Positions 17,993-26,263 of a stretch of 32,862 bases of DNA are shown here, piece by piece. Numbering within the stretch: position 1 is the stretch's first letter; each line of letters opens with the position of its first letter. The position numbers were made by a program, and so were the translations under genes. Source of the DNA: Candidatus Companilactobacillus pullicola. GTDB taxonomy: Bacteria; Bacillota; Bacilli; Lactobacillales; Lactobacillaceae. The notes under the pieces were generated by a model. That model made no database searches and had not been told where the DNA came from. It saw only the letters and a list, made by a program, of their open reading frames with translations. The stretch lies in NCBI GenBank assembly GCA_019116025.1, contig DXCM01000091.1, positions 1-32,862 of the forward strand. Direction: 5' to 3'.

Positions 17993-18197
17993 TTTAGTCC
18001 GGAGCAACAAGAAAATTGGCCCAGCCATGAAATTTACCTTGGCAATTTATTGCCTAGGTAAAGGCCGAGCTTTAAGCTAATAATTTTGCACAACGTGCAA
18101 AATTATTAGCTTAAAGTCGTGCCCATGGCGTTCCGGCCAAATTTTCTTGTTGTGGAGGACGGAAATTTAAGCATATTCTTCAGAGAGTGGCATACTT
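17993..18197 (+). repeat. structured repeat element, copy 4
   Basis: Plus-strand copy beginning with TTTAGTCCGGAGC (17993-18005). Outer stem 18005-18021 / 18135-18152 has 17 pairs and one bulged A, and is unrelated in sequence to copy 3. Inner stem GCCATG (18024-18029) / CATGGC (18124-18129) is perfect. First hairpin 18033-18062 has a T.T mismatch below the loop. Second hairpin is a perfect 22-bp stem (18070-18091 / 18095-18116, loop AAC). GCGTTCC follows at 18128-18134. The tail has GGAGG (18153-18157) and, after an extra stretch, GTGGCATACTT at 18187-18197, identical to 536-546. Confidence 0.82.
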
Positions 18198-18271
18198 CAT
18201 CACAACCAAATAAGAACTGAATTCTTATGCCAAAAGACAGTAATGACCAGTTTTTTTCTAGTATTATTTGG

Positions 18272-18280
18272 TGGTATAAT
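18272..18280 (+). promoter_or_regulatory. extended -10 promoter of ftsW
   Basis: TGGTATAAT: a perfect -10 with the TGn extension, 28 nt before the ftsW start codon. The -35 region is only a T-run, as often seen with extended -10 promoters. Confidence 0.65.
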
Positions 18281-18308
18281 CTTATTATTAGATTTTAGGA
18301 GTTAAGAC

Positions 18309-19481
18309 GTGAAAAAATTAAAAAAAATTGACTTATGGATTGTCATTCCATATATCATCCTATTAGGTATTGGAATCGTTATGGTTTATTCAGCCAGTTT
18401 TTACAATTCACTGATTTCTGGCGGAAGTACAACCCAATATTTAGTCAAACAGGCGATTTTTGCGGTTTTGGGATTGTTTTTATGTTATTTTAACTTTATT
18501 CTCAAAGCTAAAATTTTTAAAAATCGGCACATTATCAAGTATGCATTGTTATTTACGATTTTATCTCTAGCAGCGTTACCGATCTTGGGTAAACTGTTTC
18601 CTAGTTTGCGTGTCAATGGTGCGGTGGCCTGGATTCCGATAGGACCATTTAATTACCAACCCTTAGAGTTGGCTAAGTTAGTCTTAATTCTCTATTTATC
18701 GTTTGTATTAACCAGTAAGCAAGAGCGATTGTTGTCTTATCAGAATTGGAAGGAAATCGGTTTTGAAGTTTTACCTCCCATATTGGTTGTGGCTCTAATC
18801 GTTATGTTACTTTTGATTCAACCTGATTTTGGTGGAGCAATTGTTATTTCGTTAATTACTTGGGTCCTTCTTGGTGCTTCAACGATACCTGGAAAGTATA
18901 TCGTGCGGTTGAGTGTCGGCTTGGGTGCCTTTTTAGGGTTATCGATCTATGGAATTTTTAAAATAGCTCCTTCAATTATTACGAGCCATTATCAGTATCA
19001 ACGTATTTTGGCTATGCAACATCCCTTTAAATTGGAACAACATGCTGGAGCACAGCTAGTTAATTCCTTTTATGCTATTAGTAATGGTGGCGTCTTCGGT
19101 GTTGGCCTGGGTAATGGGATACAAAAACGTGGTTACTTACCAGAACCACATACCGATTTTATTTTGGCGGTTATTAGTGAGGAATTAGGCTTAGTGGGTG
19201 TCTTCATTGTTTTGGCTTTATTGGCACTGATTATTTTAAGAATTATTCTTATCGGTATTCGTGCAAAGAAAAATTATAATGCTTTAGTTTGTTATGGTGT
19301 GGCGACAATGATGTTGACACAGGTAATTTTAAACGTTGGTGGATTGTTAGGCATGATCCCACTGACTGGTGTTACATTGCCGTTTATTAGCTATGGTGGA
19401 TCCAGTATGTTGATTTTATCAATAGCTTTAGGAATTGTACTGAATCTGGATGCCACGAATAAATTTGAAAGAACAAGGTGA
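18309..19481 (+). CDS. ftsW: SEDS-family peptidoglycan glycosyltransferase FtsW
   Basis: 390 residues, integral membrane, with about ten hydrophobic segments starting near residue 10. SEDS proteins polymerise lipid II; FtsW works with a class B penicillin-binding protein at the division septum. Family signatures: YQRILAMQHPF near residue 234, GVGLGNGIQKRGYLPEPHTD near 263, and the C-terminal PFISYGGSSML near 358. The GTG start (18309) is 7 nt after TAGGAG. The alternative is a RodA paralogue; neighbours (typA upstream, ylbG-rsmD-coaD downstream) match the usual ftsW locus of lactobacilli. Confidence 0.85.
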   Translation: MKKLKKIDLWIVIPYIILLGIGIVMVYSASFYNSLISGGSTTQYLVKQAIFAVLGLFLCYFNFILKAKIFKNRHIIKYALLFTILSLAALPILGKLFPSLRVNGAVAWIPIGPFNYQPLELAKLVLILYLSFVLTSKQERLLSYQNWKEIGFEVLPPILVVALIVMLLLIQPDFGGAIVISLITWVLLGASTIPGKYIVRLSVGLGAFLGLSIYGIFKIAPSIITSHYQYQRILAMQHPFKLEQHAGAQLVNSFYAISNGGVFGVGLGNGIQKRGYLPEPHTDFILAVISEELGLVGVFIVLALLALIILRIILIGIRAKKNYNALVCYGVATMMLTQVILNVGGLLGMIPLTGVTLPFISYGGSSMLILSIALGIVLNLDATNKFERTR

Positions 19482-19485
19482 TTTT

Positions 19486-19752
19486 ATGTTTAAAAAGGTG
19501 GAACGCCAAGCATTGTATGTTTGGGTCTACTCACTTAAATGGCGAAAAAAGTTACAACGCTATGGAACCATTTATTACACTTCTCCGAAAATGAAATATG
19601 TGATGATGTATGTGAATGCTAATCGTGTTGCAGAAGTTAAAAAAGAATTAAGCTCAAAGAATTATGTAAAACGAGTTTCGTTGGCTCATCGCAAAGAATT
19701 AGATGAACATTATGTTTTAAAAACTTCTGAAAGTAAGCAAGAGGAAAAGTAA
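19486..19752 (+). CDS. YlbG family protein (UPF0298/DUF2129)
   Basis: 88 residues from the ATG at 19486, which has AAGGTG five bases upstream. The frame is open back into ftsW but that extension has no support. The sequence matches the small YlbG family (ALYVWVYSLKWRKKLQRYG near residue 9, then MMYVNANRV). Function unknown. It sits 4 nt after ftsW and overlaps rsmD by one base (TAATG), so it is co-translated with both. Confidence 0.88.
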   Translation: MFKKVERQALYVWVYSLKWRKKLQRYGTIYYTSPKMKYVMMYVNANRVAEVKKELSSKNYVKRVSLAHRKELDEHYVLKTSESKQEEK

Positions 19753-20306
19753 TGAAAGTTGTATCTGGAAAATTCCGCGGTTTAAATTTAAAAGCAGTAC
19801 CTAGTAATAATACTCGACCCACTTCAGCTAAAGTTAAAGAAGCTGTTTTTAGCATGTTGACGCCATATTTAGTTGATGACGGTGTTGCATTAGACTTGTT
19901 TGCAGGAACTGGTAGTTTAGGAATCGAGGCCGTTTCACGTGGTTATAAGACGGCTTACTTAGTCGATAAGGCTTATAAAGCCATCAGTACGATCAAAGAA
20001 AATGTCGACAAGACTAGAGCTAATGATAGTTTTGTGGTTATGAAAACAGCTGCAACTGAGGCTCTAACTAAATTTAAAGATGATCAAGTAAAATTCGATC
20101 TCGTATTTTTAGATCCACCTTATCGTATGAAGATCACTGAACAAATCATTGAAGACATGGTTGAAGAAGATTTATTGAACCCTGGTGCTATTATTGTCGA
20201 TGAAACGGATTATGATATTGATCTTTCCAATTTTTCTAAAATCGATTTATTAAAAGAAAAGAACTATAAAGATACAAAAGTCGCATTATATCAGTTTGGA
20301 GGCTAA
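19752..20306 (+). CDS. rsmD: 16S rRNA (guanine966-N2)-methyltransferase
   Basis: 184 residues. The protein methylates G966 of 16S rRNA using S-adenosylmethionine. The N-terminal signature is VVSGKFRGLNL with TRPTSAKVKEAVFSML near residue 21; the SAM-binding motif is LDLFAGTGSLGIEA near 46, and the catalytic DPPY is in VFLDPPYRM near 117. The start shares one base with the ylbG stop, with GAGGAAAAG as ribosome binding site. coaD follows 1 nt after the stop, the usual rsmD-coaD pairing. Confidence 0.95.
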   Translation: MKVVSGKFRGLNLKAVPSNNTRPTSAKVKEAVFSMLTPYLVDDGVALDLFAGTGSLGIEAVSRGYKTAYLVDKAYKAISTIKENVDKTRANDSFVVMKTAATEALTKFKDDQVKFDLVFLDPPYRMKITEQIIEDMVEEDLLNPGAIIVDETDYDIDLSNFSKIDLLKEKNYKDTKVALYQFGG

Positions 20307-20307
20307 A

Positions 20308-20799
20308 ATGACTGAAAGAATTGGACTCTATGCAGGCAGTTTCGATCCAGTTACGAATGGACACTTAGATATAATTCGTCGAGCTTCAAAATTATTCGAC
20401 AAATTATATGTGGCACCGATGACCAATACGTCTAAGAATTATTTATTTTCTTATCAAGAGAAAAAAGCTTTTATTGAAGCAGAGATAAAGGATTTATCAA
20501 ATGTCTCAGTCGTAGATGGAAAGTCAGAACTTTCAACTAATTTGGCTCGCCAACTAGGGGCTGGATTTATGGTGCGGTCAATGCGTAATCCAGATGATTT
20601 TGGTTATGAGTCAGGAGTGGCCTCAATTAATAAAGTCTTGGATAAAAATATTGAAACAATATTCCTGCTAGCAAATGATCAGTATGCTACGATATCATCG
20701 TCAATGATGAAAGAAGTAGCTAAATTTGGTGGCGATATATCCGAATTCGTACCTCAAAAGGTTGCTTTGGAATTGATAAAGAAATTGAGGAAGGAATAA
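20308..20799 (+). CDS. coaD: phosphopantetheine adenylyltransferase
   Basis: 163 residues from the ATG at 20308, preceded by GGAGG 5 nt upstream. An upstream TTG in frame (20296) overlaps that ribosome binding site and is rejected. The enzyme joins phosphopantetheine and ATP to give dephospho-CoA, the penultimate step of CoA synthesis. Nucleotidyltransferase motifs are GSFDPVTNGHLD (residues 10-21) and the C-terminal ISSSMMKEV. Located between rsmD and ylbL as in many Firmicutes. Confidence 0.96.
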   Translation: MTERIGLYAGSFDPVTNGHLDIIRRASKLFDKLYVAPMTNTSKNYLFSYQEKKAFIEAEIKDLSNVSVVDGKSELSTNLARQLGAGFMVRSMRNPDDFGYESGVASINKVLDKNIETIFLLANDQYATISSSMMKEVAKFGGDISEFVPQKVALELIKKLRKE

Positions 20800-20805
20800 A
20801 CTATT

Positions 20806-21861
20806 TTGAGATTTAACAAAACTAGAAATAAAATCTTTGGTGCTATATTCATATTCATCGTTGTTGTGGCATTTTTCTTTACACCAACTGGTTATTATTT
20901 GGAAGTTCCCGGTAGTGCTGAAGATACTTCTCAATTTGTGAAGGTCAATGGTAAGCAGGATAAGAAAAAGGGTAATCTATTGCTTACGACAGTCGGAATT
21001 GTCAGTGGGACGCCATTTACCATTTTGAAATCCTTTGGAAATGATTTTGAAACGCTTTACACCCAGAATGAATTGATGGGAAATGAGAATAGTCAGGAGT
21101 ACTTCAAAGTACAGCAGTATTACATGAAGTCAGCTACTAATAATGCTATTCAAGCGGCTTACTCTAAGGCAGGCAAACCTTTTACTAAGAAGTATTTAGG
21201 TGTCTATATAATGGATGTCATGGATAATTCTGATTTTAAAGGTAAATTGCAAATTGGCGATACGATCACGTCAATCAACAATTACCGCTTCAAGAATTCA
21301 GAACAGTTTATAAATTACGTCAAGAAACAGAATAAAAAGTCTACAGTTAAAATTAATTTTACTCGTGATGGTAAAAAGAAATCAGCTTCAGGTAAACTGG
21401 TAAAATTAGCAGATACCAAACGTTTCGGCTTAGGAATCACTTTGACTGATAATACTGAGGCCAAAGGAAATCCACCAACGAAGATCGATGCCGGCAGCAT
21501 CGGTGGTCCTTCAGCGGGATTGATGTTTACCTTGCAGGTCTACTCACAAATCAGCAATAAGGATTTGAAAGCTGGACGTACAATTGCTGGAACAGGAACG
21601 ATTGCTCCTGATGGAACAGTTGGCCCAATCGGGGGGATTGAAAAGAAAGTTTATGCGGCCTCAGAAATGGGTGCTACCGTCTTTTTTGCTCCGAATGATC
21701 CTGTCACAAAAGAAATTAAGAAATACGAACCAGGTTACGTTAACAACTATAATTTAGCTAAACGTGCTGCTAAAAAAATTCATACTAAGATGAAGATTGT
21801 TCCTGTTAAGAATTTAGACGACGCAATTAATTATCTTGAAAAAACTAAACAGTCCAAATAA
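20806..21861 (+). CDS. membrane-anchored PDZ/Lon-type serine protease (YlbL/SepM-like)
   Basis: 351 residues. One transmembrane segment at about 10-27 anchors the protein with the rest outside. A PDZ domain (about 128-205) is followed by a Lon-type proteolytic domain with the serine-lysine pair: S236 in GGPSAGL and K281 in GGIEKKVYAA. The streptococcal relative SepM trims a competence peptide, but the substrate here is unknown. The start is TTG (20806), supported by GAGGAAGGA about 10 nt upstream. Its stop codon lies inside the terminator hairpin. Confidence 0.9.
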   Translation: MRFNKTRNKIFGAIFIFIVVVAFFFTPTGYYLEVPGSAEDTSQFVKVNGKQDKKKGNLLLTTVGIVSGTPFTILKSFGNDFETLYTQNELMGNENSQEYFKVQQYYMKSATNNAIQAAYSKAGKPFTKKYLGVYIMDVMDNSDFKGKLQIGDTITSINNYRFKNSEQFINYVKKQNKKSTVKINFTRDGKKKSASGKLVKLADTKRFGLGITLTDNTEAKGNPPTKIDAGSIGGPSAGLMFTLQVYSQISNKDLKAGRTIAGTGTIAPDGTVGPIGGIEKKVYAASEMGATVFFAPNDPVTKEIKKYEPGYVNNYNLAKRAAKKIHTKMKIVPVKNLDDAINYLEKTKQSK

Positions 21862-21876
21862 GGGCTGTTTTTTTTT
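21847..21876 (+). terminator. terminator overlapping the ylbL-like stop codon
   Basis: AAACAGTCC (21847-21855) / GGGCTGTTT (21862-21870), 6-nt loop containing the TAA, then a T-run. Confidence 0.85.
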
Positions 21877-21903
21877 GCGTAATTTAGTTCGAGGTGATTA
21901 AAG

Positions 21904-22533
21904 ATGGAAGAAGTTTATCAATATATTCGAAACAAGAGAATTATTTTACTGATTGCTACAATAGTTTTAATTGTGGGAGGATACTTTTTTCTGATTCACA
22001 GACCGATGTCGGTAAGTAAGGTGGAACCACAACAGGAATTAACTGCGAAAAAGAACGACGATACTAAAAGTGAATCAAAATCTAAAGCTAAGAAAGCACA
22101 GGATATTGTCGTTGATGTACAAGGGGCAGTCAAAAAGCCTGGAGTATATCACGTTAAAGATAAGGCAATTGTTCAAGAAGTAATCCAAATGGCCGGAGGA
22201 CTAACTGAGAAAGCGGATTTAAAGCAAGTTAATCAAGCTAAACGAGTAAATGATCAAATGCAGATTTACATACCAATCAAAGGGGAAATAGCTAATCCAT
22301 CAGTAAATAACGTAGCAGGGTCAAGTCATAGTCAGGATAAGAAAGTAGTTAACATTAATACAGCCACAGTTGATGATTTTAAAGATGTTACCGGTATTGG
22401 TCCTAAAAAGGCCGAGAAAGTTATTGCCTATCGTGAACAGCATGGACAGTTTAAATCTCTGCATGATTTAACTAATGTGTCGGGAATTGGTGAGAAAAGT
22501 TTGGCGAAATTAAAAGATCAGTTGACGATTTAA
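21904..22533 (+). CDS. comEA: competence protein ComEA
   Basis: 209 residues. An N-terminal membrane anchor (about 13-31), a charged linker, an SLBB-type domain (about 74-138, VDVQGAVKKPGVYHV) and two C-terminal helix-hairpin-helix motifs (VTGIGPKKAEKVIAY and VSGIGEKSLAKLK) that bind double-stranded DNA. ComEA is the surface DNA receptor for natural transformation and hands DNA to the ComEC channel, encoded 4 nt downstream. comEB, found between the two in Bacillus subtilis, is absent. Ribosome binding site GAGGTGA. Confidence 0.94.
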   Translation: MEEVYQYIRNKRIILLIATIVLIVGGYFFLIHRPMSVSKVEPQQELTAKKNDDTKSESKSKAKKAQDIVVDVQGAVKKPGVYHVKDKAIVQEVIQMAGGLTEKADLKQVNQAKRVNDQMQIYIPIKGEIANPSVNNVAGSSHSQDKKVVNINTATVDDFKDVTGIGPKKAEKVIAYREQHGQFKSLHDLTNVSGIGEKSLAKLKDQLTI

Positions 22534-22537
22534 GTTT

Positions 22538-24787
22538 ATGAAAGGCAAACTGATTTTTCCCGCGCTGATAGTAGTCTTACTAGTAGCGATATACTTTGGT
22601 AATAAATGGTTCATGATCCTGTTACTAATGTTAATGATCAGGGTCATATTGTTGAAAAATACTAAATTCAATTTCTTGATAATAATATTGATGATCCTAT
22701 TTGGTGTGCGTTGTTGGTTGATAAAAGCACCTACGACAGTTCCACGAGTACGAGATGGCATAATTTCACCGGATCAAATAACAATTAATGGCGATTTATT
22801 GTCGGGTAACCTAAGAACTGCAAACGAAACAGTTAGATTTATATACCAGATAAAAACGCACCGAGAACAACAATACTGGAAAAATTTAGATCATTTGATA
22901 CAGGTGCAAGTCCAGACTCAGAAGGTGACGCCTATAGCACAACCACGAAATCCTGGTGAGTTCGATTATGCCCAATATTTGGCAAAGAAGAACGTATACT
23001 ATCAAGTTGAAATTTCTGGTTTTACGAGTCTTAAAAAATATCAGCCTAGAAGTCTAAGTGACAAGATAAATGTTTTACGAATACATATTATTAAGTATTT
23101 AGCGCAACTACCGAAGTGGTTACGAATTCACGCTCAGAGTTTAATAGTCGGATATACTGATTCATCGGATAAAGATTTTTTGAAAATATTAAGTGCGTTA
23201 GGAATCATTCATCTTTTTAGTCTATCAGGATTACATGTGCTACTTATCTTAACTATCTTAAGAAAGATAACCTCTCTTTTGCGAATTCCTCTAGAATGGG
23301 TTGATACCTTAATGTTATTTCTATTACCGAGTTATGGAATTTTAGTAGGTTCAAAGAGTGGTATCTGGCGAGCAATTATTTTAGCGATGGTTGGTATAAT
23401 TTTAAAAAAATTGGATTGGTCGTTCAGTCGTTTAGATGTTTTTAGCATAACGATATTGATATGCTTGTTTGTTGATCCATTGGCAATTACGACAATGGGT
23501 GGACAGCTAAGTTTTTTATTAGCATTTGCTATTATGTACTTGTATAAAAATACTAATTTTATTTTGATGACTTTAAAAATGAATTTGGTCAGTTTGCCGA
23601 TAATTTGTTTTTATACATATCAATTGAACTGGCTGACTCTGTTAGTTAATCTCATCTTCATTCCGTTATTTACCTATTTAATACTACCGTTGAGCCTGAT
23701 TTCAGCATTGTTTGTCCATCTAAGTGTTTGGAATAGTGTTAATTTTCTATTTGAGAAAATGTATGCAATTCTCGATTATTTTGCTAGTGATGTTAATTTT
23801 ATTTTTGTGACAGGTAAGTTTGCCAGTTGGTCAGTTATTTTGTTAGTTTTGATTAGCATCTTTTTGATTGAAAGTAAAAATATCCTTAACAAATATTTTT
23901 ATCAATATATATTTGTTTTTAGTATTTGCGTGGCTTTGAATAAATTTCCTTTAAGTGGAGCCGTACACATAATTGATGTTGGTCAAGGAGATAGCATTCT
24001 GGTTACGACGCCTTTAATAAGAAAAACCTATTTGATCGATACAGCCGGCAAATTGAATTTTATGACTAAGCCATGGGCCAAACGAACTCGCAGCAACCAA
24101 GTGGAGCACAGTACGATTCCTTTTTTAAAATCACAGGGGATTTCACAAATCGACAAACTTTTCTTATCTCATAAGGATGTCGATCATATCGGTAATTTAG
24201 AAATTCTTCTGAGTAAGTTTCCTGTTAAACAGGTTAACTTTGGTATTGGATTGGATCAGAATCCTAGAATTAAAAAGGTGATTCATGATTATCCTAAAAT
24301 TGAATTTAAGAGTCATCGTCAAGGAGATAAAATAAATACTGGATTTATCGATTGGCAGGTTTTGTGGCCTAAAGTCAGAGGAAAAGGAGAGAATAGTGAT
24401 TCCTTAACCTTATTTGCTCAGATTAAGAATAAGAAATGGCTTTTTACTGGTGATTTAGACATTGCTTCAGAACAAAAGATATTGAAAGATTATCAATTTA
24501 AAGTGGATTATCTCAAACTCGGTCATCATGGATCTAAAACGGCAACGGGGGATGAACTGTTAACAAAAACGCGTCCTGGTTTAGGGTTGATTTCGGCCGG
24601 AATCAATAATCGCTATGGACATCCCAATAAAGAAACACTAGAACGGCTGGAAAAGCATCATGTAAAATATTTAAATACGGCTGATTATGGTATGATATCT
24701 TGGTATTACGATTTTTTCGGTAATGGAGAAAAGATAACAACTTTTTTAAAGGGTGACTCGTTTGAAAATAACAGAACTAAAAAATAA
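22538..24787 (+). CDS. comEC: DNA internalisation channel ComEC/Rec2
   Basis: 749 residues, close to the family length. Hydrophobic segments at the N-terminus and a large membrane core with the conserved FSLSGLHVLL near residue 227 form the DNA channel. The C-terminal metallo-beta-lactamase domain has IDVGQGDSILV, LSHKDVDHIGN, FTGDLD and LGHHGSKTATG, and is thought to degrade the non-transforming strand. The ATG at 22538 has no clear ribosome binding site; translation is probably coupled to comEA. The ORF is intact, so transformation machinery may be functional, though other com genes are not in view. Confidence 0.93.
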   Translation: MKGKLIFPALIVVLLVAIYFGNKWFMILLLMLMIRVILLKNTKFNFLIIILMILFGVRCWLIKAPTTVPRVRDGIISPDQITINGDLLSGNLRTANETVRFIYQIKTHREQQYWKNLDHLIQVQVQTQKVTPIAQPRNPGEFDYAQYLAKKNVYYQVEISGFTSLKKYQPRSLSDKINVLRIHIIKYLAQLPKWLRIHAQSLIVGYTDSSDKDFLKILSALGIIHLFSLSGLHVLLILTILRKITSLLRIPLEWVDTLMLFLLPSYGILVGSKSGIWRAIILAMVGIILKKLDWSFSRLDVFSITILICLFVDPLAITTMGGQLSFLLAFAIMYLYKNTNFILMTLKMNLVSLPIICFYTYQLNWLTLLVNLIFIPLFTYLILPLSLISALFVHLSVWNSVNFLFEKMYAILDYFASDVNFIFVTGKFASWSVILLVLISIFLIESKNILNKYFYQYIFVFSICVALNKFPLSGAVHIIDVGQGDSILVTTPLIRKTYLIDTAGKLNFMTKPWAKRTRSNQVEHSTIPFLKSQGISQIDKLFLSHKDVDHIGNLEILLSKFPVKQVNFGIGLDQNPRIKKVIHDYPKIEFKSHRQGDKINTGFIDWQVLWPKVRGKGENSDSLTLFAQIKNKKWLFTGDLDIASEQKILKDYQFKVDYLKLGHHGSKTATGDELLTKTRPGLGLISAGINNRYGHPNKETLERLEKHHVKYLNTADYGMISWYYDFFGNGEKITTFLKGDSFENNRTKK

Positions 24788-25775
24788 TTTAAAACAAGGT
24801 AATTTGAGTAATGTTTATCTAATTACAGGTGCAGAACAAGTTTTTATCAAAGATATTCAAAAATCATTTAAAGATATCATGACCCCAGAAGAAAGGGATA
24901 TGAACTTTTCCAATTTTGATTTAGAAGAGACATCGTTGGATGACGTTATTAATGAGGCCATTTCAGCACCTTTCTTTGGTGAAAGAAGATTAGTCTTTGC
25001 TCAAAATCCTTATTTTTTAACCGCAGAACGTGTCAAGAATGCTGTTGAACAGAATACTGACCTATTGTTGAGATATATTCAAAATCCTACGCCATCGACA
25101 ATTATGGTCATTTTTGCATCATATGAGAAATTGGATGCTCGTAAGAAAATTGTTAAACAGTTGAAAAAAATAGCAACAGTCGTGGATGCTGGACAAATGG
25201 AAGGGCCAGTGTTGACTAGAACGATTCAAAATGATTTAAAAGCTGACGGTTATCAAATCGATGGAGAAGCTTTAGATCTTTTGGTAAATAAAACTAAAAG
25301 TAACTATTCGTTGATAACTAATCAACTGGTTAAATTAAAGATGTACGCATTACAATCTAAAAAAATTGATAAACAGGCTGTGGAAGAATTGGTTCCACAA
25401 TCGTTGGAAGATAATGTTTTTGACTTGATGAACGAAATCCTCAACAAAAATATCTACCAAGCCGAAGAACTATATCATCAATTTCTCTTACAAAAGATTG
25501 ATCCAATACTTCTTATAGCCATTTTGATGTCACAATTGCGATTATTGATCCAGGTAAAGGTATTAACTGAAAGAGGGTTAACTGAAGCTACTATTTCTAA
25601 GAACCTTAAGCTACACCCATATCGAGTTAAACTTTCACATCAACAGTCAAGACGGTTAGTGATGAAACAATTAATTCTCATGTATCAGGATTTGGTCAAT
25701 TTGGACTACCAGATCAAATCAGGACAAGGAGATAAGGAATTACTGTTTGATTTATTTATAGCTAAATTTGCATAA
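24762..25775 (+). CDS. holA: DNA polymerase III delta subunit
   Basis: 337 residues from the TTG at 24762, with AAAGGG 8 nt upstream; an in-frame GTG at 24753 falls on that ribosome binding site. Delta is the clamp-loader subunit that opens the sliding clamp. The sequence has the family's N-terminal NVYLITGAEQVFIKDI and the middle-to-C-terminal helical part (LVPQSLEDNVFDLMNEIL, then PILLIAILMSQLRLLIQVK). It overlaps comEC by 26 nt. The convergent rpsT just beyond is the usual holA-rpsT arrangement. Confidence 0.9.
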   Translation: MKITELKNNLKQGNLSNVYLITGAEQVFIKDIQKSFKDIMTPEERDMNFSNFDLEETSLDDVINEAISAPFFGERRLVFAQNPYFLTAERVKNAVEQNTDLLLRYIQNPTPSTIMVIFASYEKLDARKKIVKQLKKIATVVDAGQMEGPVLTRTIQNDLKADGYQIDGEALDLLVNKTKSNYSLITNQLVKLKMYALQSKKIDKQAVEELVPQSLEDNVFDLMNEILNKNIYQAEELYHQFLLQKIDPILLIAILMSQLRLLIQVKVLTERGLTEATISKNLKLHPYRVKLSHQQSRRLVMKQLILMYQDLVNLDYQIKSGQGDKELLFDLFIAKFA

Positions 25776-25780
25776 CAAAG

Positions 25781-25817
25781 AAGGGGATTCAGATATTATT
25801 CTGAATCCCCTTTTTAA
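25781..25817 (+). terminator. terminator after holA
   Basis: Perfect 13-bp stem AAGGGGATTCAGA (25781-25793) / TCTGAATCCCCTT (25800-25812), loop TATTAT, T-run to 25815. Confidence 0.93.
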
Positions 25818-25822
25818 GAAAT

Positions 25823-25849
25823 AAAAAAGCAACCAATAATAGGTCGCTT
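25823..25849 (-). terminator. terminator after rpsT
   Basis: Minus strand AAGCGACC (25849-25842) / GGTTGCTT (25834-25827) with one G.T pair, loop of seven, T-run to 25823. It begins 4 nt after the rpsT stop. Confidence 0.85.
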
Positions 25850-25852
25850 AGA

Positions 25853-26101
25853 TTAATTCAATTTAGCAAGTCTTGACTTGTCGCGAGCAGCTTTGTTAGC
25901 CTTGATTAGACCCTTAGCTTTAGCCATGTCAATGGCGCGAACTGCCATTCTAAACATATCTTCTTTGTTGTCAGCGTTATTAGCGGCTGAAGCTTCAAAG
26001 TTTTTGATAGCTGAACGCATAGCGCTCTTTTGTGAAGTATTGCGAAGAGTTGCACTTTGTGCAGTCTTTACACGCTTCATAGCTGATTTGATTTGTGGCA
26101 T
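25853..26101 (-). CDS. rpsT: 30S ribosomal protein S20
   Basis: 82 residues from the ATG at 26101, which has GGAGG 8 nt upstream; an in-frame GTG nine bases earlier abuts the ribosome binding site and is rejected. S20 is an early-assembling protein of the small subunit that binds 16S rRNA. The sequence shows the typical basic helical composition ([17 protein letters not shown] at the start, [15 protein letters not shown] at the end). It is single-gene, convergent with holA, with its own promoter and terminator. Confidence 0.96.
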   Translation of the reverse strand: MPQIKSAMKRVKTAQSATLRNTSQKSAMRSAIKNFEASAANNADNKEDMFRMAVRAIDMAKAKGLIKANKAARDKSRLAKLN

Positions 26102-26148
26102 CAATTTCACCTCCGATTACCTAGTAAGCTTAAAACTCAATACATAGA

Positions 26149-26177
26149 ATTATACATAATTAGCTTTGGCAATGCAA
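26149..26177 (-). promoter_or_regulatory. promoter of rpsT
   Basis: Minus strand TTGCAT (26177-26172), 17 nt, TATAAT (26154-26149). The insertion element begins about 20 nt beyond the -35, so its arrival left this promoter whole. Confidence 0.75.
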
Positions 26178-26201
26178 TGAAATGTCGTTTTTTTTTATAA
26201 A

Positions 26202-26263
26202 GGTCGTCAATTGAGAAAACTCGGTAATTTATTGCCGAGATGAATCAATGTCTTGGACGACCA
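26202..26263. repeat. left-end hairpin of the IS element
   Basis: Inner palindrome CTCGG-TAA / TTG-CCGAG (26220-26239) with loop TTTA, enclosed by GGTCGTC (26202-26208) / GACGACC (26257-26263). The right side of this structure overlaps the last codons of the tnpA remnant. Confidence 0.6.

Noticed and set aside
17678-18028. 116-codon minus-strand frame in the typA-ftsW gap
   Set aside because: It runs through the spacer into structured repeat copy 4, has no ribosome binding site or recognisable domain, and the composition is that of non-coding AT-rich DNA.
25878-26147. 89-codon plus-strand frame over rpsT
   Set aside because: Fully antisense to a conserved ribosomal protein gene and carries rpsT's promoter in its tail.
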